Origin: Pseudomonadota bacterium
GTDB lineage: Bacteria; Pseudomonadota; Gammaproteobacteria; Xanthomonadales; Xanthomonadaceae
Direction of reading: 5' to 3'
NCBI GenBank assembly: GCA_023393895.1
Contig: JAEXBT010000023.1
Span: 1-9,134 of the forward strand
Length of the DNA: 9,134 nucleotides
Shown: positions 1 to 6,971 of the stretch, one piece after another
Layout of the letters: the number at the start of each line of letters is the position of its first letter
Numbering within the stretch: the first letter of the stretch is position 1
Program-made: the position numbers and the translations under genes
The notes under the pieces: model-generated
Database searches by the model: none
Told to the model about the DNA's origin: nothing
The model's input: the letters and a program-made list of their open reading frames with translations, nothing else

Positions 1-357
1 GTCCAGCCAGTGCGGCGCGATCGCCACTCCCTCGCTGCGGTGGCCTTCCATCCACGCCCGCGAGATCAGCCGCGACAGCGCCTTGTAGCCGCCGTTGTCG
101 CGACAGAGCAGGGTCAGCCAGTGCAGCGGCTCGCCGGGTGCGCCGATCGCGAGGTCCGCGCCGGCGATCGGCTTGATGCCGGCGCCCTCGGCCGCGCGGA
201 AGAACTTCACCAGCGCGAACAGGTTGTTGCGGTCGGTCACCGCAAGCGCGGGGATGCCGCGCTGGGCAGCCGCCGCGACCAGCGCCTTGATGCGGACGGT
301 CGAATCGGCCAGGGAGTATTCACTGTGCAGCTGCAGGTGGGCGAAGCGCTGGCTCAT
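1..357 (-). CDS. dnaE: DNA polymerase III subunit alpha, N-terminal part (3' end outside window)
   Basis: Catalytic alpha subunit of the replicative DNA polymerase III holoenzyme. Only the first 119 codons are in the window; the frame runs open off the left edge. The ATG at 357 begins MSQRFAHLQLHSEYS, the characteristic start of the PHP domain of DnaE1-type polymerases. TDRNNLFALVKFF (about residues 41-53) and AGIKPIAGAD (59-68) match the family closely. In PHP domains that bind metals, the equivalent motifs carry an extra His (HLHxH) and TDH. Here they read HLQLH (Q9) and TDR (R43), so the metal site looks degenerate, as in E. coli DnaE, where proofreading is supplied by the separate epsilon subunit. 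The gene follows rnhB after 79 bases, the usual lpxB-rnhB-dnaE order. I see no good Shine-Dalgarno before the ATG. Identity is very secure; the lack of proofreading activity in this domain is inference. Confidence 0.96.
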   Translation of the reverse strand, partial: MSQRFAHLQLHSEYSLADSTVRIKALVAAAAQRGIPALAVTDRNNLFALVKFFRAAEGAGIKPIAGADLAIGAPGEPLHWLTLLCRDNGGYKALSRLISRAWMEGHRSEGVAIAPHWLD

Positions 358-365
358 CGCGAACG

Positions 366-374
366 ATTATCCCA
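366..374 (-). promoter_or_regulatory. Candidate extended -10 promoter element for dnaE
   Basis: On the minus strand, 374-366 reads TGGGATAAT: a TGn extension followed by GATAAT, five of six matches to the sigma-70 -10 consensus. No recognisable -35 is present at 16-18 bases upstream, which extended -10 promoters can tolerate. Only 8 bases separate the element from the dnaE ATG at 357, so transcription would start within about 2 bases of the start codon. It lies in the only gap in the window longer than 41 bases (358-436). The rest of that gap holds an imperfect inverted repeat and nothing else I can name. No transcript data support the call. Confidence 0.4.
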
Positions 375-436
375 TCGGCAGCCGGTGGCCGCTCGCGCCG
401 ATTGGCCTCCACCCGCCATGCAAGCGATACGGCAGT

Positions 437-1024
437 TCATGCCTCCGCATCGAACAAACCGCGCTGGCGCACCGGCGAGAAACTGCGGCGGTGGACCGGC
501 GTGGGTCCGTGCGTCCGCAGGGCGGCCAAGTGGGCCGGACTGCCGTAGCCCATGTTGCGGTCGAAGCCGTAATGCGGGTGCTGGACATGCAACTCGCGCA
601 TCAGGGCATCGCGTGCGGTCTTGGCGAGGATGGAGGCGGCCATGATCGCGCGGCAGCGTGCGTCGCCACCGATCCAGGCCTCGGCCGGGCAGGGCAGCGC
701 TGGAGGCAGCACGTTGCCATCGATGCGCGCCGCATCGCAGGCATGGGCCACCTCGCACAGGGCCCGGCGCATCCCCGCGAGCGTGGCCTGGTAGATGTTG
801 ACGCGATCGATCTCCTCCACCGGCACCACCACCACCGACCAGGCCAGCGCCTTCTCGCGGATGCGTGGCGCCAGCTGCTCGCGGCGCTTGGCGGAAAGCC
901 GCTTGGAATCGTCCAGTCCATTGACCGGGCTGCGCGATGCCGGGAACACCACGGCGGCGACCACCAGCGGACCGGCCAGCGGGCCGCGCCCGGCTTCGTC
1001 GATGCCGGCGATCCGCAGGTTCAT
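437..1024 (-). CDS. rnhB: Ribonuclease HII
   Basis: Cytoplasmic endonuclease that nicks the RNA strand of RNA/DNA hybrids and starts removal of single ribonucleotides misincorporated in DNA. The 195-residue product is of typical length. It opens with [18 protein letters not shown], the family signature, giving the metal-binding pair D9 and E10. D102 lies in IDGN and D139 in [10 protein letters not shown], completing the DEDD set. [18 protein letters not shown] (149-166) and [12 protein letters not shown] (171-182) are the conserved C-terminal blocks. The ATG at 1024 overlaps the lpxB stop as ATGA (1024-1021), and an AGGA lies 8 bases upstream. The frame stays open upstream to 1573, but that extension only shadows lpxB and does not resemble RNase HII. 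The tail ends QRGLFDAEA, which contains a QxxLF pattern (see findings). Confidence 0.97.
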   Translation of the reverse strand: MNLRIAGIDEAGRGPLAGPLVVAAVVFPASRSPVNGLDDSKRLSAKRREQLAPRIREKALAWSVVVVPVEEIDRVNIYQATLAGMRRALCEVAHACDAARIDGNVLPPALPCPAEAWIGGDARCRAIMAASILAKTARDALMRELHVQHPHYGFDRNMGYGSPAHLAALRTHGPTPVHRRSFSPVRQRGLFDAEA

Positions 1025-2190
1025 CGCGCTAGTCCTGCCTGTGTGGCGATGTCGACCACCGCTTCGGCCGCGCGCGCGGAGGCATCGCGCCGCAGTTCCT
1101 GGTGGATCGCGGTGAACCGCGGCAACAGCGCAGCGGCTGCGGCCGGATCCTCCAGCCAGCGCAGCACCGCGGCGGCGAGATTGTCGGCGGTGCAATCGTC
1201 CTGCAACAGTTCCGGCACAAGGGCCTCGCCGGCCAGCACGTTGGGCAGGCTGACGTAGCGGCTCTTCAGAAGGCCCAGGCTGCGCACGATGCGATAGGTC
1301 GTGGGCGCGATGCGATGACCGACCACCATCGGCCGCTTGCACAGCATCGCCTCGAGCGCGGCCGTGCCGGAGGCGAGCAGCACCACGTCGCTCGCCACCA
1401 TCACCTGCTGCGCCGAACGGCCTTCGAAAAAGCGCAGATTGAGCGCGCCGTCGTGCGCCTTGGAATGCTCGAGGATGCGCGCCCTGCACGCGTCGTTGGC
1501 GGCCGGGACCAGCACTTCCAGCGCGGGATGACGCTGGCCCACCTGTTCCGCCGCGGCGAGGAATACGGGCCACATGCGGTCGATCTCGCCGAGCCGCGAG
1601 CCTGGAAGCACGGCCAGTACCGGCCCATCGCCGCGCACGTCGAGCGCGCGACGGGCGGCATCGCGATCAGGTTCAAGTGGCAGGGTGTCGGCCATGGGGT
1701 GGCCCACGAACACCGCGTCCACGCCATGCCTCGCATAGATCGGCGGCTCCATCGGGAACAGGCAGAGCACGCGGTCGGCGGATTCGCCCATCTTCGCTGC
1801 CCGTGACTCGCGCCATGCCCACACGCTCGGGCTGACGTGGTGGATTGTGGGCACGCCGCGGCGTTTCAGCCACCTCTCGACGCCGAGATTGAAGTCCGGC
1901 GCGTCGATGCCGACGAACACGTCCGGCTGCCAGTCCAGCACGCGCTGGCGGAAGGCCTTGCGCAGGCGCAGCAGCCGCGGCAGGTGGGCGAGGACTTCGG
2001 CCAGGCCCATCACTGCCAGCTCATCGGCGTCGTGCCAGCAGGAGACACCGGCCTCACGCATCCGTGGGCCGCCGATGCCGGCGATTTCGGCATCAGGGAA
2101 ACGGTCGCGCAGTGCCGTGACGAGGCCGGCACCAAGCAGGTCGCCGGAAGCCTCGCCGGCGCAGAGCGCGATCCGCAGGCCGCGGCTCAC
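1021..2190 (-). CDS. lpxB: Lipid-A-disaccharide synthase
   Basis: Peripheral inner-membrane glycosyltransferase (family GT19). It condenses UDP-2,3-diacylglucosamine with 2,3-diacylglucosamine 1-phosphate (lipid X) to give the beta-1,6-linked tetraacyl disaccharide 1-phosphate of lipid A, releasing UDP. The 389 residues are close to the roughly 380 of E. coli LpxB. Visible family motifs in order are [11 protein letters not shown] (11-21), [18 protein letters not shown] (about 91-101, holding the conserved Asp), [27 protein letters not shown] (the nucleotide-binding half) and [11 protein letters not shown]. The start codon is GTG at 2190. It overlaps the lpxA stop as GTGA, and the next residues [16 protein letters not shown] match the usual LpxB start. 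Its own stop overlaps rnhB as ATGA. I see no strong Shine-Dalgarno, so translation probably depends on coupling to lpxA. No key motif is missing. Confidence 0.98.
   Translation of the reverse strand: MSRGLRIALCAGEASGDLLGAGLVTALRDRFPDAEIAGIGGPRMREAGVSCWHDADELAVMGLAEVLAHLPRLLRLRKAFRQRVLDWQPDVFVGIDAPDFNLGVERWLKRRGVPTIHHVSPSVWAWRESRAAKMGESADRVLCLFPMEPPIYARHGVDAVFVGHPMADTLPLEPDRDAARRALDVRGDGPVLAVLPGSRLGEIDRMWPVFLAAAEQVGQRHPALEVLVPAANDACRARILEHSKAHDGALNLRFFEGRSAQQVMVASDVVLLASGTAALEAMLCKRPMVVGHRIAPTTYRIVRSLGLLKSRYVSLPNVLAGEALVPELLQDDCTADNLAAAVLRWLEDPAAAAALLPRFTAIHQELRRDASARAAEAVVDIATQAGLAR
1033..1036 (-). promoter_or_regulatory. Ribosome binding site of rnhB
   Basis: AGGA on the minus strand, 8 bases before the ATG at 1024 and inside the last codons of lpxB. 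It supports the short RNase HII start that overlaps the lpxB stop, rather than the long upstream extension of the frame. Confidence 0.55.
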
Positions 2191-2966
2191 CGCAGCAGCG
2201 GCCGCTCGCCGCGCTCGATGAAGTCGAGAAAGGCGCGCACGTCGGCGCTGGATGCGGCGATCTCGGCGATCTCGGCCTTGGCCTCGTCCAGTTTGGCGTC
2301 GCCCATGTACAGCGCCCGGTAGGCACGTTTGATCGCGGCGATGCGTTCGCTGTCGAAGCCACGTCGCTTCAGGCCTTCGGCATTGATGCCGCGCGGCCGC
2401 GCGTATTTCTCCTGCGCGATGGTCACGTAGGGCGGCACGTCGCCGTTGACGAATGCGCCCATGCCGATGAAGGCGTGGGCACCAATCCGGCAGAACTGGT
2501 GTACCCCGGCAAAGCCCGAGAGGATCACGTGGTCCTCGACCACCACGTGCCCGGCCAGGGTGGCGTTGTTGGAGAAGACGCAGTGGCTGCCGACCTGGCA
2601 GTCGTGGGCGACATGGGTGTAGGCGAGCAGCCAGTTGTCGTTGCCGATGCGCGTTGCGCCACCGCCCTCGCCGGTCCCGCGGTTGAGCGTGGCGAATTCG
2701 CGGATGCAGTTGCCGTCGCCGATTTCCAGCGCCACGCGTTCGCCGCGGTACTTCTTGTCCTGCGGGTCACCGCCGATCGCTGCGTGGCCATGGATGCGGT
2801 TGCCGCGGCCGATGCGGGTCGGGCCGTGGATGCTGCAATGCGGGCCGATCACCGTGCCAGCGCCGATCTCGACGCCGGCACCGATCACTGTGTAGGCCTC
2901 GACCTCGACATCGTCGGCGAGCCGTGCGTCGGGGTCGATGACCGCGGTGGCGTGGATCCGCGCCAT
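2187..2966 (-). CDS. lpxA: UDP-N-acetylglucosamine 3-O-acyltransferase (acyl-ACP dependent)
   Basis: Cytoplasmic trimeric enzyme for the first step of lipid A synthesis. It moves an (R)-3-hydroxyacyl chain from ACP to the 3-OH of UDP-GlcNAc. The 259 residues match the family (E. coli 262). Residues 1 to about 185 are left-handed beta-helix hexapeptide repeats (for example [16 protein letters not shown]), followed by a helical C-terminal domain from about 190. The catalytic base is H121 in THVAHDC, equivalent to E. coli His125. [12 protein letters not shown] (65-76) and [11 protein letters not shown] (194-204) are family signatures. Position 169 is Met, exactly 48 residues after the catalytic His, as Gly173 is in E. 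coli. Met at this place in P. aeruginosa LpxA restricts the acyl chain to about 10 carbons. The ATG lies 2 bases after the fabZ stop, with GAGGT upstream in fabZ. The 3' end overlaps the lpxB GTG. Confidence 0.98.
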   Translation of the reverse strand: MARIHATAVIDPDARLADDVEVEAYTVIGAGVEIGAGTVIGPHCSIHGPTRIGRGNRIHGHAAIGGDPQDKKYRGERVALEIGDGNCIREFATLNRGTGEGGGATRIGNDNWLLAYTHVAHDCQVGSHCVFSNNATLAGHVVVEDHVILSGFAGVHQFCRIGAHAFIGMGAFVNGDVPPYVTIAQEKYARPRGINAEGLKRRGFDSERIAAIKRAYRALYMGDAKLDEAKAEIAEIAASSADVRAFLDFIERGERPLLR

Positions 2967-2968
2967 GT

Positions 2969-3421
2969 TCAGGCATCGACCTCGGCGCAGAGGATCTCGG
3001 CACAGGCCACCTGCTTGCCCTCGACCGTGGCGACGCCGGCGTACTGCACCATGTTGCGGATCTCGCGGCGGATCGTCACCTCGAGTTCCAGGCGGTCGCC
3101 CGGCACCACCATCGCGGAGAACTTCGCCGCATCGACCTTTACCAGGTAGGAGATCCTGCCCTCGATCGCGCCGCCGCGGCTCATGTGGCTGAGCAGGCCG
3201 CCGGCTTGGGCCATGGCCTCGATCACCAGCACGCCCGGCATGACCGCATGCGCAGGGAAGTGGCCCTGGAAGAAGGGTTCGTTGATGCTGACGTTCTTGA
3301 ACGCCTTGACCCGCTTGCCGGGTTCGAATTCGACCACGCGATCCACCAGCAGGAACGGATAGCGATGCGGCAGCATCTCACGGATGCGCTCGATGTCCAC
3401 GGGCAGTTGCAGGTCGGTCAT
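2969..3421 (-). CDS. fabZ: (3R)-hydroxyacyl-[acyl carrier protein] dehydratase FabZ
   Basis: Cytoplasmic type II fatty acid synthesis enzyme that dehydrates (R)-3-hydroxyacyl-ACP to trans-2-enoyl-ACP. The 150-residue protein is a single hot-dog fold. [13 protein letters not shown] (17-29) and the active-site block [19 protein letters not shown] (47-65) are textbook FabZ. The catalytic His is H54, paired with E68 in VIEAMAQ on the partner subunit. FabZ competes with LpxA and LpxD for the same hydroxyacyl-ACPs, and its place between lpxD and lpxA is conserved in many proteobacteria. The ATG overlaps the lpxD stop as ATGA (3421-3418), and a good Shine-Dalgarno (AAGGAAG) sits 10 bases upstream inside lpxD. 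FabA is excluded by the short length and the HFP-x4-MPG pattern. Confidence 0.98.
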   Translation of the reverse strand: MTDLQLPVDIERIREMLPHRYPFLLVDRVVEFEPGKRVKAFKNVSINEPFFQGHFPAHAVMPGVLVIEAMAQAGGLLSHMSRGGAIEGRISYLVKVDAAKFSAMVVPGDRLELEVTIRREIRNMVQYAGVATVEGKQVACAEILCAEVDA

Positions 3422-4443
3422 GGGCTCTTTTCTTCCTTGCCGCCGCCACGCAGTGCGCGGAACAGCGTGTCCAGTTGCTTGAAGCGGGCCGCGCTCTTAC
3501 GCCAGCTGCGATTGTCCATCAAAGGGGTGCCGGAAGAGTACTCGCCGGGCTCGCGGATCGAATGGGTCACAAGGCTCATCGCGGTCACCACGGTCTGGTC
3601 GCAGATCTCAAGATGACCGAGTACGCCGGCGCCCCCGCCGATCAGGCAGTAGCGGCCAATCCGCGCGCTGCCGGCCGCGGCCGAGCAGCCGGCCATCGCG
3701 GTATGCGCACCGATCCTCACGTTGTGGCCGATCTGGATCAGGTTGTCGAGGCGGACGTCCTCTTCCAGCACGGTGTCATCCAGTGCCCCGCGGTCGATGC
3801 AGGTGTTGGCGCCGATCTCGCAATCGTCGCCCACCACCACGCCTCCGAGCTGCGGCACCTTCAGCCAGCGGCCATCGGCCATCGCCAGGCCGAAGCCGTC
3901 GGCGCCGAGCACCGCGCCCGGGTGGATGCGCACGCGCTGGCCGAGTCGCACGCGGGTCACCAGAGTCACGCGGGCAAGGAGTTCACTGCCGGCGCCGACC
4001 GTGCAGTCGTCGCCGATCACGCAGCCGGGGCCGATCACCGCGCCGGCATCGACGTGCGAGCGCGCGCCGATCGACACGAACGGACCGATGTGGGCGGAGG
4101 GATCGATGAGCGCTTCAGGCGCGATGACGGCGCTCGGGTGGATGCCCGGGGGATGCGCCGATACCGGCTCGAACAGCGCGGCGATGCGTGCGAAAGCCGC
4201 GTAGGGATCACGCGCGACGAGCGCGGTGACCGGCGCTTCCTCGGCATCGGCCGCGCGCATCACCACCACGCTGGCGGCGGTGGACTCCAGCTGGCTGCGG
4301 TAACGCGGGTTGGCGAGGAAGCCGAGCTGGCCCGGCCGGGCCGCTGCCAGCGTGCCGACGCCGTCGACGACGGCCTTGCCGTCGCCGATGACGTCCAGCC
4401 CGAACCGTTGTGCCAGCTCCGCCGCGGTGAACGTCGCCGCCAT
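3418..4443 (-). CDS. lpxD: UDP-3-O-(3-hydroxyacyl)glucosamine N-acyltransferase
   Basis: Third enzyme of lipid A synthesis. It transfers an (R)-3-hydroxyacyl chain from ACP to the 2-amino group of UDP-3-O-acyl-glucosamine, giving UDP-2,3-diacylglucosamine. The 341 residues equal the E. coli length. Residues 1 to about 98 form the N-terminal uridine-binding domain (TAAELAQRFGLDVIGD, then QLGFLANPRYRSQL). About 100-295 is the hexapeptide-repeat beta-helix (IHPSAVIAPEALIDPSAHIG onward), followed by a C-terminal helix rich in basic residues. H240 in NLIQIGHNVRIG matches the catalytic His239 of E. coli. GADGFGLA and DRGALDDTVL are family blocks. The ATG is 9 bases after the bamA stop, where most gammaproteobacteria carry skp. 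The upstream Shine-Dalgarno is weak. It is distinguished from LpxA by the N-terminal domain and the GADGFG motif. Confidence 0.98.
   Translation of the reverse strand: MAATFTAAELAQRFGLDVIGDGKAVVDGVGTLAAARPGQLGFLANPRYRSQLESTAASVVVMRAADAEEAPVTALVARDPYAAFARIAALFEPVSAHPPGIHPSAVIAPEALIDPSAHIGPFVSIGARSHVDAGAVIGPGCVIGDDCTVGAGSELLARVTLVTRVRLGQRVRIHPGAVLGADGFGLAMADGRWLKVPQLGGVVVGDDCEIGANTCIDRGALDDTVLEEDVRLDNLIQIGHNVRIGAHTAMAGCSAAAGSARIGRYCLIGGGAGVLGHLEICDQTVVTAMSLVTHSIREPGEYSSGTPLMDNRSWRKSAARFKQLDTLFRALRGGGKEEKSP
3432..3438 (-). promoter_or_regulatory. Ribosome binding site of fabZ
   Basis: AAGGAAG on the minus strand, 10 bases before the fabZ ATG and within the last codons of lpxD. It is the strongest Shine-Dalgarno I see in the cluster and would allow FabZ to be translated partly independently of LpxD. 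Confidence 0.6.
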
Positions 4444-4452
4444 GGGCCGCCG

Positions 4453-6930
4453 TCAGAAACCGCCGGTGAAGGTGAACTGCAGGCGTTCGATGCGATCGCC
4501 TTCCTGAACCATCTTGCCGGTGGAGTCGAAGATCGCATCCTGCTTGCGCAGTGGAATCGCGTAGCTGATCGAGATCGGGCCCATCGGCGAGCGCCACATC
4601 AGCGACAGGCCGGTGGACACGCGGAACTCGCCCGCATCGAATCCGTCGCGGCTTGCGTACACGTTGCCGAAATCGACGAAGGCCGACACGCGGGCAGCAG
4701 GACTGTCGATCAGCTTCGGGAAGAACAGTTCCAGGGTGCCAACCGTCTTCAGCGCGCCGCCCAGCGGCTGCAGGTAGCCGTAGCTGTTCGGCACGCGCGG
4801 GCCGAGCGTGTTGTCGACGAAGCCGCGGACGCGGCCCGACGGTGACACGCCGCCGGCGTAGTAGTTCTCGAAGAACGGCAGGCCGCTTGCGGTCACGGTC
4901 TTGACGTAATCCGGCGAAGTGGTTTCGCACGGCTCGCTGGGCGTCGGGTTCGGGTTTGCCTGGGTTGGCGCGGTGTGGCACAGGTGGCGCGTGAACTCTT
5001 CCCCGTAGGAATCACCGTAGCCGACATTGAAGGCGGTGTTGAGCACCAGCGCGGGACTCAGCGGCCAGTACTTGGAGAACTGGTAGTCCAGCTTCCAGTA
5101 CTGCACGGTCGAACCGGGCAGGGTGGCTTCCAATCCGACCCGCTGGAAGGTGCCGGCGGTTGGGGTCAGCGCGTGGTTGCGCGTATCGCGGGCGAAGGCC
5201 AGCTGGGTGCGCCACGAATGGAAGGTGCGGTTGCCGACGGCGTCGATGTAATCGACGATGGTCTGCGGGGTCGAGCCCGGGATCGCCAGCACCTTCTTGC
5301 TGTCGATGCCCATCATCCAGCTCACCGTGTCGTACTCGGTGATCGGGATGCCCATGAACATCTGCGCGGCGCCGGAACTGGTCGAGTACTGCGCGACGTT
5401 GAAGTCCGAGTAGTCGAATTCGTTCCAGAACAGGTTGTAGCCGAGCGAGACGCCGTTGTCGGTGAAGTACGGATTGACGAAGGAGAAGTCGTAGCGCTTC
5501 TGGTAGGAGCTGCGCATCGCCGCGATCGAGACGCGGTTGCCGCTGCCGAGGAAGTTGTTCTCCGACAGCTGGCCGCTGAGCTGCATGCCGCCGAGCTGCG
5601 AATAGCCGAGCGCAAGCATCACCTGGCCGGAGTTCTCCTCCTTGACCTTCACTTCCAGGTCCACCTGGTCATTGCTGCCCGGCACCGGCTTGCTCTCGAT
5701 GTCCACCGTGGAGAAATAGCCGAGCTGCTGCAGGCGGATCTTGGAGCGGTCGATAGCCGCCTGCGAGTACCACGCACCCTCGAACTGGCGCATCTCGCGA
5801 CGCATCACCTCGTCCTTGGTGCGGTTGTTGTCCTTGAACACGATGCGGCGCACGTTGACGCGTGGCCCCGGCACCACCTGCATGTCGATGCCCACCGTCC
5901 GCGCCTCGCGGTCGACGTCGGGCGCCGGCTGAACCTGCGCGAAGGCGTAGCCCACGTTGCTGAGCGCGGCGGTGATGCTTTCGGTCGCGGCTTCCAGACG
6001 CGCGCGCGAGAACACGTCGCCAGGCTTGACGAAGATGTTCACCCGCTGCTCGATCTCCTCCTTCGGCAGCACGGTGTCGCCACTCACGCCGACCGTGGAG
6101 ATCTTGTACTGCTCGCCCTCGGTCAGGCCGGTGGTGATGTAGACCTCGCGCTTGTCCGGGCTGATCGAGACCTGGGTGTTGTCGGGACCGACGTCGGCAT
6201 CGATGTAGCCGCGGTCCAAGTAGTAGGACTGCAGCTTCTCCAGATCGCCGGAGAGCTTTTCCTTCGAGTACTGGTCGTCGCGGCGGTACCAGCTCAGCCA
6301 GTTCGACGGCCGCGACTCCCAGTTTCCAAGCAGTTGCTTGTCGGTGAACACGTCGTTGCCGATCACGTTGACGTGGCGGATCTTCGCCGCCTTGCCTTCC
6401 TTGATGTTGATGGCAATGTCGACGCGGTTGCGGTCGAGCCGGGAAACGACCGGGTCAATCTCGACGTTGTACTTGCCGCGGTGCTGGTAGGCGCGCGTGA
6501 GCTCCTGCTGCACCCGGTCCAGGCTCATGCGGTCGTAGGTCTCGCCTTCGGCCAGCCCGATGTCCTTCAGGCTGCTCATCAGCTGCTCGGTCTGGATGTC
6601 CTTGTTGCCGCTCAGCGTGAGCTTGTTGATGGCCGGGCGCTCGACCACGGTGAGCACCAGGATGTTGCCCTGGCGGTCGAGCTGGATGTCCTCGAAGAAG
6701 CCGGTGCGGTAGAGGGCGCGGATCGCCTGGCCGGCGCGTGCCTGGTCCAGGGTGTCGCCGCGTTCCACCGGCAGGTAGGTGAAAACGGTACCGGCGGAAA
6801 TGCGCTGCAGGCCATCGACGCGGATGTCACTGACGGTGAACGGCTCGAACGACTGGGCCCATGCGGGGACCGCCAGTGCGGATGCGAGGGCCAGGGCGAG
6901 CAGGCGGCGACGGGTGGGGGTTCGCGTCAT
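4453..6930 (-). CDS. bamA: Outer membrane protein assembly factor BamA
   Basis: Core of the BAM complex (Omp85 family), which folds beta-barrel proteins into the outer membrane. The 825 residues are slightly more than E. coli's 810. The N-terminus is a signal peptide: a basic start (TRTPTRRR), a hydrophobic stretch, then likely cleavage after AWA at about residue 25. Five POTRA domains follow, at roughly 28-98, 99-178, 180-269, 272-351 and 354-430. The 16-strand barrel runs from about 431 to the terminal Phe of LQFTFTGGF, a beta-signal. The loop 6 motif VRGF is at 701-704 within YYAGGVSPSGRVRGF. Just before it is an insertion rich in Pro, Asn and Thr, with cysteines C651 and C668. E. coli's loop 6 cysteines come after VRGF instead. 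The ATG follows rseP by 41 bases with only a weak ribosome site. In E. coli this gene belongs to the sigma-E regulon; I found no convincing sigma-E promoter here. Confidence 0.98.
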   Translation of the reverse strand: MTRTPTRRRLLALALASALAVPAWAQSFEPFTVSDIRVDGLQRISAGTVFTYLPVERGDTLDQARAGQAIRALYRTGFFEDIQLDRQGNILVLTVVERPAINKLTLSGNKDIQTEQLMSSLKDIGLAEGETYDRMSLDRVQQELTRAYQHRGKYNVEIDPVVSRLDRNRVDIAINIKEGKAAKIRHVNVIGNDVFTDKQLLGNWESRPSNWLSWYRRDDQYSKEKLSGDLEKLQSYYLDRGYIDADVGPDNTQVSISPDKREVYITTGLTEGEQYKISTVGVSGDTVLPKEEIEQRVNIFVKPGDVFSRARLEAATESITAALSNVGYAFAQVQPAPDVDREARTVGIDMQVVPGPRVNVRRIVFKDNNRTKDEVMRREMRQFEGAWYSQAAIDRSKIRLQQLGYFSTVDIESKPVPGSNDQVDLEVKVKEENSGQVMLALGYSQLGGMQLSGQLSENNFLGSGNRVSIAAMRSSYQKRYDFSFVNPYFTDNGVSLGYNLFWNEFDYSDFNVAQYSTSSGAAQMFMGIPITEYDTVSWMMGIDSKKVLAIPGSTPQTIVDYIDAVGNRTFHSWRTQLAFARDTRNHALTPTAGTFQRVGLEATLPGSTVQYWKLDYQFSKYWPLSPALVLNTAFNVGYGDSYGEEFTRHLCHTAPTQANPNPTPSEPCETTSPDYVKTVTASGLPFFENYYAGGVSPSGRVRGFVDNTLGPRVPNSYGYLQPLGGALKTVGTLELFFPKLIDSPAARVSAFVDFGNVYASRDGFDAGEFRVSTGLSLMWRSPMGPISISYAIPLRKQDAIFDSTGKMVQEGDRIERLQFTFTGGF

Positions 6931-6971
6931 TACGGAAGTCCGGTTTGCATGAAGTTAGGTCCGCGGCACGA

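Noticed and set aside
371..405. Imperfect inverted repeat (CCCATCGGC / GCCGATTGG) in the rnhB-dnaE gap, considered as a terminator after rnhB.
   Set aside because: The stem has a mismatch and a 17-base loop, and no T-tract follows on the minus strand. In a GC-rich gap such a repeat is expected by chance.
95..1258. Plus-strand open frame of 387 codons opposite dnaE, rnhB and lpxB.
   Set aside because: It spans the ends of three well-supported genes on the other strand, which a real gene would not be expected to do, and it has no recognisable domain.
1025..1573. Upstream extension of the rnhB frame giving a 378-residue protein.
   Set aside because: The extra residues are an out-of-frame reading of lpxB and are low-complexity. 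RNase HII proteins start just before GIDEAGRG, and a ribosome site precedes the ATG at 1024.
2187..4443. Repetitive isoleucine/valine/glycine hexapeptides in lpxA and lpxD, considered as DNA repeats or a duplication.
   Set aside because: These are the protein-level left-handed beta-helix repeats shared by the two acyltransferases. The DNA copies are diverged and do not form a tandem nucleotide repeat.
3475..4845. Plus-strand open frame of 456 codons opposite lpxD and the 3' end of bamA.
   Set aside because: Shadow frame produced by the periodic hexapeptide-repeat codons and high GC; no family resemblance.
6931..6971. Possible sigma-E promoter in the rseP-bamA gap.
   Set aside because: TAACTT resembles the GAACTT -35, but no TCTGA-like -10 lies at the required spacing before the bamA start.
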